From: an uncultured Porphyromonadaceae bacterium | Lineage (GTDB): Bacteria > Bacteroidota > Bacteroidia > Bacteroidales > Muribaculaceae | Assembly (NCBI GenBank): GCA_947176285.1 | Contig: CAMWQF010000005.1 | Span: 1-28,592 of the forward strand | DNA: 28,592 bases | Direction of reading: 5' to 3' | Shown: one piece after another, positions 22,901-28,592 of the stretch | Position numbering within the stretch: the first letter of the stretch is position 1 | Layout: the number at the start of each line of letters is the position of its first letter | The notes under the pieces: generated by a model | What the model was told of the DNA's origin: nothing | The model's database searches: none | The model's input: the letters and a program-made list of their open reading frames with translations, nothing else | Translations under genes and position numbers: made by a program

Positions 22901-23003
22901 TCAGGCAGGAAAAGGCATCACAGATGGTCTTGAAAAGGGTGTATATATTCTTGTAATTGATAATAAGGGTTCAAAAGAAACTCATAAGTTCATAAAGAAA
23001 TAA
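19983..23003 (+). CDS. PL11 rhamnogalacturonan lyase with Ig-like, LamG and C-terminal sorting-like domains
   Basis: A secreted 1006-residue enzyme that cuts rhamnogalacturonan I by beta-elimination, making the unsaturated ends used by the GH105 domains of this window. The signal peptide is 1-19. Residues about 20-625 form the eight-bladed propeller of YesW/YesX-type PL11, with calcium-loop motifs DVDGDGEFE (149-157), DFDSDGKAE (214-222) and DLDGDGFDE (374-382). An Ig-like/He_PIG segment (about 645-712, GLPEGVEF...ISGTP) follows. A LamG-type concanavalin-like domain (about 715-935) is next and probably helps bind sugar. Residues about 945-1006 (FSGRIVKT, GLEKGVYILVI, KFIKK) resemble the Bacteroidota C-terminal domain that directs proteins to type IX secretion. 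It follows the HIT gene and ends at a terminator hairpin. Confidence 0.92.
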   Translation: MKKTFMAALLLAASTASWAQYSHTINADNLGRGVLAVKAGNGVFISWRSMPTDDANLAFDIYRDGVKVNETPLSKKTNFTDPDGKVDSKYTIKAILNGEVKESSDAKEVWASDYMKIHLDRPAGGTSPAGGDKEQREYTYTPDDVSVGDVDGDGEFEFIVKWFPTNQADNGDQFRYTGNTILDCYKLDGTKLWRIDLGQNIRSGNHYTQFMVFDFDSDGKAELICKTAPGTIDGLGNPVLMGNDKVTDDYRVKSGSLAGVVKSGPEYLTVFNGLTGAEINTIAYNPPRDIRKHDKSSTGWGDGNGNRCERYLAGVAYLDGVKPSAIFVRGYYTASYVWAVDFDGQKLTEKWLHKSETAGQGIYGQGTHSLSIADLDGDGFDEIIIGSGAVDHDGKFLHSTGGGHGDALHVGDFILENEGLEIFMPHEDKKGKYATSLRDGKTGKVLYYQSNPGKDVGRGLIANVSSKYSGSEYWSTLDGNVMNAGKVVGSHRPSVNFRVFWDGDLLDELLDGTSITKPNDDLTSISSIKSFGTTSHATSCNSTKATPNLQADLFGDWREEVILHDGQTQSDLIIFTTTIPTEYKVPCLMTDRQYREAIAWQNVAYNQPPHLSYNLEAQYDTRPRITISKGGLNQVISLGDALNTIEFHVLHAVGAEVAGLPEGVEFTFDNETKKGTISGTPTEKGQWTYTISTLGSEDGEETSVTGSITVTFVDKSGRCAYFSFDAIGATTVANDYKSGTVADIVGSVGIEEGVNKSAIKLDGTGYLTQTVYDELMFGNEDFSIELWMKSTDQDGYLFCIGSHNKTNVEGGTGNWVGLERLKNESTDRLCFSIDDDVTKSDCYALTPNKFFDGEWHQIVCVRNAATKSMTIFIDGAQNITNNNVGTGALNFDPRELMYIGGDDELTAGREHRTFNGTIDEFTIYPFALAKEDVKANYDKFAPSAVEEIIAISGDSEFTVVDAFSGRIVKTAKGQAGKGITDGLEKGVYILVIDNKGSKETHKFIKK
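20001..20020 (+). other. Short GC hairpin in PL11 signal-peptide codons
   Basis: GCGGCA (20001-20006) pairs with TGCCGC (20015-20020) around an 8-nt loop, 18 nt after the ATG. It is weaker than the hairpins at 7030 and 11721 but lies at a similar place in another secreted pectin enzyme. Alanine-rich signal codons could produce it by chance. Confidence 0.3.
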
Positions 23004-23024
23004 TCACTTATCACTACACATAAC

Positions 23025-23054
23025 AAGGGAAGATCCTTCACAGGGTCTTCCCTT
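23025..23054 (+). terminator. Terminator hairpin after the PL11 gene
   Basis: Bases 23025-23036 pair with 23043-23054 in a 12-bp stem with one T-G wobble and the 6-nt loop TTCACA. AT-rich, T-containing sequence follows on the plus strand (ATTATTTATAATTATTTTT). It starts 21 nt after the PL11 stop. The minus-strand side lacks a T-run, so it acts mainly on the plus strand, although the next gene converges on it. Confidence 0.75.
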
Positions 23055-23086
23055 ATTATTTATAATTATTTTTCTTATTATCGAAG

Positions 23087-23650
23087 TTATCTAAGTATCT
23101 TATTGGCCTGATATATCTTTATGGAGAGAAGCATACGGTAGATACCGAAAGTTATAAATGCTATTCCGATATAGAGCCAAACTGCAATTCCACCGGCAAG
23201 CGGACCAGCAAGGAAAATAACAGCAAGAAGCAAAGTGCATAAAATAAAGGAAAGAAGCATGGCAAGCCAATACTTAGTGTCGCCATAGTACAAAACAGCT
23301 TCACACACTGCATTGAGAGCAACAAATACAAGATAGAATCCGATTCCATATATGAAGGCTGATACCATGGATGCTTCAGGAAGCAGCAATAGCCAAACAC
23401 CGCAGATTATCTCAATTATGCCTGCCAATAGTTTGAATCCCCATCCGGAAATACTTCCGATGCTGAGAATGGCAAATACTGTATTAAGAAATCCTACGGA
23501 GCAGATCACTAATGCAAAGGTGTAAGCCAATATAGGAAGAGATGTGCCGGGGTTTACAAGACACCATATTCCAAGTCCGATTGAGAGAAGGCCTGTTATC
23601 ATGGGAATCCACCAATAACGTGAGGCTGTTTTAAGCATTGTTCGTGTCAT
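23087..23650 (-). CDS. HdeD-family (DUF308) membrane protein
   Basis: A small inner-membrane protein of about 187 residues with six hydrophobic helices in three similar pairs, as in HdeD/DUF308 proteins. E. coli HdeD is linked to acid resistance, but the molecular function of the family is unknown. The chosen ATG at 23650 starts MTRTMLKTASRYWWIPMITG; an upstream in-frame ATG at 23710 would add 20 polar residues, and another ATG follows four codons later at 23638. The gene converges on the PL11 gene and diverges from the SGNH gene. No TAnnTTTG element was seen upstream on the minus strand, so its promoter is not identified. Confidence 0.85.
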   Translation of the reverse strand: MTRTMLKTASRYWWIPMITGLLSIGLGIWCLVNPGTSLPILAYTFALVICSVGFLNTVFAILSIGSISGWGFKLLAGIIEIICGVWLLLLPEASMVSAFIYGIGFYLVFVALNAVCEAVLYYGDTKYWLAMLLSFILCTLLLAVIFLAGPLAGGIAVWLYIGIAFITFGIYRMLLSIKIYQANKILR

Positions 23651-23736
23651 AGTTTTTAGTATTAAATTGTGATTAATAATTTTTGTGTTTTCAATAACTT
23701 TAACAATCATCTATAATTTTTTGTTTAAATAAGATT

Positions 23737-23767
23737 TTTTGTCGTTGAAATTTTGTCGTTTGACAAA
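23737..23767. promoter_or_regulatory. Candidate operator: direct and inverted repeats over the -33 box
   Basis: TTTTGTCGTT occurs at 23737-23746 and 23751-23760 (14-bp period). The second copy is also half of an inverted repeat: TTTGTC (23752-23757) and GACAAA (23762-23767), 4 nt apart. The inverted repeat covers the -33 element of the next promoter, a usual place for repressor binding. The region also serves the divergent HdeD-like gene. Confidence 0.45.
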
Positions 23768-23782
23768 TTCGGTGTAATTTTG
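23752..23782 (+). promoter_or_regulatory. Promoter of the O-acetylation operon
   Basis: TTTG (23752-23755), a 19-nt spacer and TAATTTTG (23775-23782) match the Bacteroidota promoter. Start of transcription is expected near 23789, about 35 nt before the ATG at 23824. The four genes that follow have gaps of 14, 6 and 1 nt and probably share it. Confidence 0.7.
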
Positions 23783-23823
23783 TATCGTTTTTTACGCATA
23801 GCATCAAGCAAAGGATATAAGCA

Positions 23824-24645
23824 ATGATTAATCATTGTAAAACATATAATTACAACATAAGTCAAATTTTATTGGCAGTTTCTATGATTCTGCTCTTTGG
23901 CTTGTGTAATTTTCAATCGAAAGCCGACTCACCAAGAAAGTCAAGAATTGCCCTTCTTGGTGATTCTATGACATGGATTGGAGGAGATTCCTGCGAGAAG
24001 GCTACAGGATGGACACATACGCTTAAGGAAAGCGGACTTTACGACAATATTGACATGCTTGCGCGCAGTGGGGCTACATGGACTAATACCACTGCAACGT
24101 CTCCTGATCTTGAATTTTATTGTGAGGTGCTGCATGATAATAATGTGATCTATAACCAATCATTACGTTTGATTGAAAAATATGATCAACAGAAACTTGC
24201 CGACCCCGATCGCATAATAATTTTTGCCGGAGCCAATGATGCATGGTTTTCTGACAAAAGGCCCGGAATTTACAATAGTGTTGATTCGCTCCAATCCATT
24301 GCTATCAGAGAGAATAATCCAAGCAATGTTACTTCTCTTTATGGGAGTGTTTCGCTTGCATGCGGAATTCTGCAAGAAAGATTTCCAACTGCGAAGTTAA
24401 TTCTCGTCACTCCTCTTCAAATGTCGAAGGTATCGGAGGAAATCATTTTAAAGGTCTCTGACATCATTGAAAAAGCCGGACTCTCAAAAGGATGCACTGT
24501 TCTAAGAGGTGACAAAGAGATTGCAATACGACATTCTGATGAAGTGAATAAACATATATATACTTATGATGGAGTGCATACCAATCCGCAAGGAGCGGCG
24601 TTGGTAGGCAACTATATAGTTGACCATTTAAAAACTGAAAAATAA
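23824..24645 (+). CDS. GDSL/SGNH-family hydrolase, exported
   Basis: A 273-residue esterase-type protein with an N-terminal hydrophobic export segment (about 13-29), probably cleaved near residue 34 or kept as an anchor. Lipidation is unlikely because Cys28 is preceded by Leu. The SGNH blocks are GDSMT with Ser48, an RSG block (81-83), GAND with Asn138, and DGVH with D249 and H252, so the catalytic set is complete. It would hydrolyse or transfer acyl esters outside the inner membrane. The MBOAT gene starts 14 nt downstream and the DHHW gene follows, so it likely edits or completes O-acetyl decoration of an envelope or exported polysaccharide. A free-standing carbohydrate esterase is the alternative. 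Confidence 0.87.
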   Translation: MINHCKTYNYNISQILLAVSMILLFGLCNFQSKADSPRKSRIALLGDSMTWIGGDSCEKATGWTHTLKESGLYDNIDMLARSGATWTNTTATSPDLEFYCEVLHDNNVIYNQSLRLIEKYDQQKLADPDRIIIFAGANDAWFSDKRPGIYNSVDSLQSIAIRENNPSNVTSLYGSVSLACGILQERFPTAKLILVTPLQMSKVSEEIILKVSDIIEKAGLSKGCTVLRGDKEIAIRHSDEVNKHIYTYDGVHTNPQGAALVGNYIVDHLKTEK

Positions 24646-24659
24646 CAGAATCTTAAGAT

Positions 24660-26123
24660 ATGGTTTTCTCAGATCTTTTCTTCATTTTTTGTTTCATTCC
24701 ACTCTTCGGATTGCTTTATGTGATCACCGGCTGGTTTGATAAAACAAGAATCCGCTATGCCCAAAATAGGGAAAAGACACTAAAGCGGCCAATGCTGTTT
24801 CGGAATATTATCTTGACAATATTCTCAATTTTATTCTATGCTTGGGGTGAACCCATCTATGTCTTTCTAATGCTTGCAGTGGTGCTTGTAAACTATTTTT
24901 GCGGGCTTCTTCTTTATAAGAAACATAATGCTATTGGAAAAACATGGCTAATTATTGGTGTTGCAGCCGACTTGGCAGCTCTCGGAAGTTTTAAATATTT
25001 AGGTTTTTTCTCCGGTATAGCAAGAAGCGCCGGATTAGACATTCCAGATCCTCAAATCGCACTTCCTATCGGCATAAGTTTCTATATATTTCAATCTATA
25101 TCATATCTTGTAGATGTGTATAGAGAAGATTCCAAACCCCAAAGGAATTACTTTGATTTGCTTTTGTATATTTCCATGTTCCCTCAATTGATAGCAGGTC
25201 CTATAGTAAGATACGGAACCGTTGCTAAGGAGATAGGGAACAGACATGCCACCGCAGACGATGTGGCTGACGGCGTCTACCGCTTCATAATAGGTCTTGG
25301 CAAAAAAGTGATAATCGCCAATATCATGGGAGAAATTGCCACTTCCCTACTCGGTGGCGATCTTAACAACATGTCGGCTGCTGCCGCTTGGGTAGGTATA
25401 ATTGCATTCTCTATTCAGATATATTTTGACTTCTCAGGATATTCTGACATGGCTATTGGCATTGGAAGATGCGTGGGATTTCACTTTCCGGAAAATTTCA
25501 ACCATCCTTATACCACTACATCAATGACCGACTTCTGGCGACGCTGGCATATGAGTTTAGGTTCTTTCTTCCGCGATTATGTATACATTCCTATGGGTGG
25601 AAATCGCAGACATCAGGCCTTGAATATTATGACAGTATGGTTTTTGACCGGCATGTGGCATGGAGCAAGTTGGAATTTCATCATTTGGGGTCTATATTTC
25701 GGACTAATCATTATGATAGAAAAATATACACTCTTGAGATGGAGAGTTCCGAAGATCGGACTTTACGTATATAGCATTTTCCTAATAATAATAGGTTGGG
25801 GCATCTTCTATTTCGATGATTTCGGCCGTATGTCGCAATTTTTCACTGCCTTCTTTGGTCAGAATGAGCCACAGGGTCTTCCTATGCATGTAGAGACTAT
25901 TCTAATCGACAATCTTTGGCTGTGGGCGGCAGCAATCATCCTATGTTTGCCGGTAAGAAAACAAGTCGAGAAAATTGGATATAAAATGGCGGTGCATATT
26001 CCTTACGCAGGGAGCTATGCAGTGCAATTCTGCCACGCTATCATTTCCATTACTATACTTATTTGCAGCGTAGCTCTACTCGTAGGAGCCACTAACAATG
26101 CATTCATCTATACAAGATTTTAA
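24660..26123 (+). CDS. MBOAT O-acyltransferase (AlgI/PatA-like)
   Basis: An integral inner-membrane protein of 487 residues and about 11 helices, from the membrane-bound O-acyltransferase family (AlgI, PatA, DltB). These proteins move acetyl groups from a cytoplasmic donor across the membrane to periplasmic acceptors or partner proteins. Seen are DFWRRWHMSLGSFFRDYVYIPMGG at about 291-314, characteristic of the AlgI branch, and the catalytic His334 in MWHGASW at 332-338. It sits between an SGNH hydrolase and a DHHW protein, the arrangement of alginate or cellulose acetylation operons. The polymer acetylated here is unknown; no polymer synthesis genes are in view. Confidence 0.93.
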   Translation: MVFSDLFFIFCFIPLFGLLYVITGWFDKTRIRYAQNREKTLKRPMLFRNIILTIFSILFYAWGEPIYVFLMLAVVLVNYFCGLLLYKKHNAIGKTWLIIGVAADLAALGSFKYLGFFSGIARSAGLDIPDPQIALPIGISFYIFQSISYLVDVYREDSKPQRNYFDLLLYISMFPQLIAGPIVRYGTVAKEIGNRHATADDVADGVYRFIIGLGKKVIIANIMGEIATSLLGGDLNNMSAAAAWVGIIAFSIQIYFDFSGYSDMAIGIGRCVGFHFPENFNHPYTTTSMTDFWRRWHMSLGSFFRDYVYIPMGGNRRHQALNIMTVWFLTGMWHGASWNFIIWGLYFGLIIMIEKYTLLRWRVPKIGLYVYSIFLIIIGWGIFYFDDFGRMSQFFTAFFGQNEPQGLPMHVETILIDNLWLWAAAIILCLPVRKQVEKIGYKMAVHIPYAGSYAVQFCHAIISITILICSVALLVGATNNAFIYTRF

Positions 26124-26129
26124 CCGAAT

Positions 26130-27740
26130 ATGGAAAATCAGACTGATAAAGATATTCCGGAAGTAAAAGGGAAGCATGGCGCTTCTGTGATGTATATTCT
26201 AATGGTGGGGATTTTCTTCGCAATCCTCACTGTCGTTTTCGTGTTTTTCCATCGTACAAAGTATTCGGAACTTGAGAAACGAGATCTTGCAGAACTCCCA
26301 GATATCACAGACATCGAGAAGATAAAGAAGGATCCGGCAAAATTTACAGCTGAAGTATCATCATGGTTTAGTGATACCGAACCCTATCGTGATGAATTAA
26401 TGACTATGAGCATGAAAATCCGAGGGGCAATGAAAGGAGATTTCCGAGATGATGAGGAGACGGTGTCTTTCCGTCCAGCCGAAACAGCCGTCAACACTTC
26501 GTCTGAGTCAAATTCAAAGTCGAAAGAGAATGTCAAAGACAGTGAGAATTATGAAAGTCAGGATGAAGCAGATGCTTCCACCGACGATGAAGATGAAGAT
26601 GATGATATTGAAGATGGCAAGGCTAAACTTGGAAGTTCCGGCACTATAATAATAGGAAAAGGTGAAAATGTCAGGGCTCTTATGGCTTTCGGCGGCACTG
26701 CTAAAGGAGGCGGAGGCTATGTGGATCTTCTCAATACTCTCGCCAATGAATTCCCTAATGCCAAAGTGTATGCCATGGTGGCTCCTTTGGCTACAGAATA
26801 CTATCTGCCGGCAAAGGCTGCAAAAGCAAGCAATCCCCAGAAACCATTCATTTACAGCATACGAGACAGATTATCACCAAATGTCAAATTTGTTGATATT
26901 TATGATGAACTGCTCAAACATAAAAAAGAGGATATTTATCTACGCACAGATCATCACTGGGGCGCACTTGGAGGATATTATGCGGCTAAAAAACTTGCAG
27001 AGACAGCAGGAGTTCCATTCAAGGGTCTTGATGCTTATGACAAACATGTAGTCAAGAACTTTGTAGGATCCATGTATGGGTATTCAAAAGATATTTCAGT
27101 GAAGAATGCTCCGGAGGATTTTGTCTATTATACTCCAAATCAAGTTGGCTACGATGCAGAATACGTGACATATACTCTCAACAAGAACTTCAAGATTGTC
27201 CGCGAATCAAAGCCTTTTAAGTCAGCATTCTTCAAGAAATTTAAGGATGGAACCGGTAATGCATATCTGACTTTTATAGGCACAGATCAAGCCTATGTCA
27301 AAGTAAAAACATCTACTCCCGGCAACAGAAAACTGCTCATCATAAAGGATTCTTATGGAAATGCAGTCCCCGGCAATTTATTTTATAGTTTTAATGAAGT
27401 TCATGTGATTGACTTCCGCTATTTCACTCACAATCTTAAAGATTATGTCGCAAAGAACGGCATCACGGATATAGCAGTTTGCTTTAATGTATTTAATGCA
27501 TACAGCAGCGGAAGTGCTTCAAAAGTAAAGAAAATGTTGACTCAAAAAGGCGGTATTCCTGCTGTTACAGATTCTGACACTAAATCAGCAGATAAGAAAA
27601 AAGACTCAACGCTTCAAACTGCATCAAAAGCGGAAACTAAAGCGGAAGAAATGCCTGTTCAAACAGAGATATCTACACAAGAACCAGAAAAGCCTGTAGT
27701 AGAAGAGACCCCTATACAACCGGAGAAAACAGAAGAATAA
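26130..27740 (+). CDS. DHHW-family (AlgJ/AlgX-like) acetylation partner protein
   Basis: A 536-residue protein with a short cytoplasmic start, one transmembrane helix (about 20-41) and a large periplasmic part. The DHHW motif at 274-277 and KDSYGN at 406-411 match the SGNH-like fold of AlgJ/AlgX, suggesting D274, H276 and S408 as catalytic residues by analogy. Such proteins receive acetyl groups from the MBOAT partner and place them on a polysaccharide. Two features are unusual: a Ser-rich then strongly acidic low-complexity insert (about 122-163) before the catalytic core, and a Lys/Glu/Pro-rich tail (about 484-536) that could cross or contact the cell wall. It starts 6 nt after the MBOAT gene and ends one base before lipA. 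Confidence 0.87.
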   Translation: MENQTDKDIPEVKGKHGASVMYILMVGIFFAILTVVFVFFHRTKYSELEKRDLAELPDITDIEKIKKDPAKFTAEVSSWFSDTEPYRDELMTMSMKIRGAMKGDFRDDEETVSFRPAETAVNTSSESNSKSKENVKDSENYESQDEADASTDDEDEDDDIEDGKAKLGSSGTIIIGKGENVRALMAFGGTAKGGGGYVDLLNTLANEFPNAKVYAMVAPLATEYYLPAKAAKASNPQKPFIYSIRDRLSPNVKFVDIYDELLKHKKEDIYLRTDHHWGALGGYYAAKKLAETAGVPFKGLDAYDKHVVKNFVGSMYGYSKDISVKNAPEDFVYYTPNQVGYDAEYVTYTLNKNFKIVRESKPFKSAFFKKFKDGTGNAYLTFIGTDQAYVKVKTSTPGNRKLLIIKDSYGNAVPGNLFYSFNEVHVIDFRYFTHNLKDYVAKNGITDIAVCFNVFNAYSSGSASKVKKMLTQKGGIPAVTDSDTKSADKKKDSTLQTASKAETKAEEMPVQTEISTQEPEKPVVEETPIQPEKTEE

Positions 27741-27741
27741 A

Positions 27742-28590
27742 ATGGCTGATTTCAGAAGAAAGCCTGAATGGCTAAAGATAAGGCTTCCACGTGGATTTAA
27801 GACGAGTCAAGTAGTTGGGTTGCTCAATGAAAAGCATCTCCATACTATTTGCTCAAGCGGAATGTGTCCCAATCGTGCAGAATGCTGGGGAAATGGAACT
27901 GCCACTTTCATGATTGGGGGTAATGTTTGCACAAGAAGCTGCAAATTCTGCAACGTATCGACAGGAAAACCACTTCCTCTTGATAAGAAAGAAATAACGG
28001 ATATAGTAGACTCTGTAAAGTCGTTGAAACTTAAGCATATTGTAATCACTTCAGTCGACCGTGATGATCTTCCGGATTTAGGAGCAGGGCACTGGGCGGA
28101 ACTCATAAGGACACTAAAAAAAGAATGTCCTGAAGTGACAATGGAAGTCCTTATTCCGGATTTTCAAGGAAGGGAAGAACTTGTCAAAATGGTGATAGAT
28201 GAGCAGCCAGAAGTCATATCCCACAATCTTGAGACTGTCAGGCGTCTTACTCCCGAAGTGCGCTGTCACGCTACGTATGACACTTCTCTAAAAGTAATCA
28301 AGATGATTGCAGACAGTGGAATTCGATCTAAGAGTGGAATAATGCTCGGTCTTGGTGAAACACCGGAAGAAATAGAGCAGACCATGAAAGATCTGCTCGA
28401 AGCAGGATGTGAAGTGATGACTATAGGACAATATCTTCAGCCTACAGCCAAACATTATCCGGTGCAGGATTACATTCATCCGGATACATTTGAAGAATAC
28501 CGAAAGAAGGGACTCCGCCTTGGCTTCCGTCATATGGAGTCTGCCCCAATGGTCCGCTCTTCCTATCATGCCGAGCGGCATGTGCATTAA
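27742..28590 (+). CDS. lipA: Lipoyl synthase
   Basis: This radical-SAM enzyme inserts two sulfur atoms into protein-bound octanoyl groups to make lipoate for pyruvate and 2-oxoacid dehydrogenases and the glycine cleavage system. All parts are present in 282 residues: the auxiliary-cluster cysteines C37-x4-C42-x5-C48, the radical-SAM cysteines C63-x3-C67-x2-C70, and the C-terminal RSSY at 272-275 whose Ser ligates the auxiliary cluster. The gene is complete and ends two bases before the window edge. It begins one base after the DHHW gene, so it is probably read from the same transcript, although the functions are unrelated. No lipB is in view. Confidence 0.97.
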   Translation: MADFRRKPEWLKIRLPRGFKTSQVVGLLNEKHLHTICSSGMCPNRAECWGNGTATFMIGGNVCTRSCKFCNVSTGKPLPLDKKEITDIVDSVKSLKLKHIVITSVDRDDLPDLGAGHWAELIRTLKKECPEVTMEVLIPDFQGREELVKMVIDEQPEVISHNLETVRRLTPEVRCHATYDTSLKVIKMIADSGIRSKSGIMLGLGETPEEIEQTMKDLLEAGCEVMTIGQYLQPTAKHYPVQDYIHPDTFEEYRKKGLRLGFRHMESAPMVRSSYHAERHVH

Positions 28591-28592
28591 CG

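Noticed and set aside
71..28592. CRISPR array, tRNA, rRNA or insertion sequence
   Set aside because: No spaced repeat array, cloverleaf, ribosomal sequence or transposase-like frame was found on reading both strands. Structure searches (tRNAscan-SE, Infernal) could still find a small RNA.

Overview
The window looks like a metagenome-assembled contig from a member of the Bacteroidales (phylum Bacteroidota). This rests on Bacteroidota-type promoters (TTTG, 19-20 nt, TAnnTTTG), weak ribosome-binding sites, and a gene set dense in secreted pectin-degrading enzymes. A Muribaculaceae- or Prevotella-like gut organism is the best guess, but the sequence does not settle the family. Bases 1-70 are not biology: they are an untrimmed Illumina Nextera i7 adapter, so genomic sequence begins at 71.

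Region 1 (71-733) holds a PAP2-type membrane phosphatase with its own promoter. Region 2 (about 849-17836) is a long same-strand cluster for pectin, especially rhamnogalacturonan and galacturonate. The order is uxaB, a leaky-terminator-like hairpin, uxaA, uxaC, exuT, a CE12 acetylesterase-GH28 fusion, a GH28-GH105 fusion, a lipoprotein of the (alpha/alpha)6 glycosidase type, a GH106 alpha-L-rhamnosidase and a GH105 unsaturated uronyl hydrolase. A strong two-way terminator closes it. Together these genes would deacetylate and cut pectic backbone outside the cytoplasm, remove rhamnose and terminal uronates, import galacturonate and convert it through tagaturonate and altronate to 2-keto-3-deoxygluconate. 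There is no SusC/SusD pair, no hybrid two-component regulator, and no kdgK/kdgA or kduI/kduD here, so outer-membrane uptake and the last steps must be encoded elsewhere.

Region 3 (17849-19303, minus strand) is the most unusual gene. It has a NusG-type N-terminal domain plus KOW domain, as in the UpxY/RfaH class of antiterminators, fused behind about 290 residues that resemble a tyrosine recombinase but lack its recognisable catalytic residues. It has a near-ideal promoter and lies between the two groups of pectin genes.

Region 4 (about 19438-23054) is a two-gene unit: a HIT-family hydrolase and a 1006-residue PL11 rhamnogalacturonan lyase with Ig-like, LamG and putative C-terminal sorting domains. 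A convergent HdeD-like membrane protein follows on the minus strand.

Region 5 (about 23752-28592) begins at a promoter with an overlapping inverted repeat. It encodes a GDSL/SGNH hydrolase, an MBOAT O-acyltransferase, a DHHW (AlgJ/AlgX-like) protein and, one base later, lipoyl synthase. The first three form a probable envelope-polysaccharide O-acetylation module. No tRNA, rRNA, CRISPR array or insertion sequence was seen, and no gap between genes exceeds about 225 bases.
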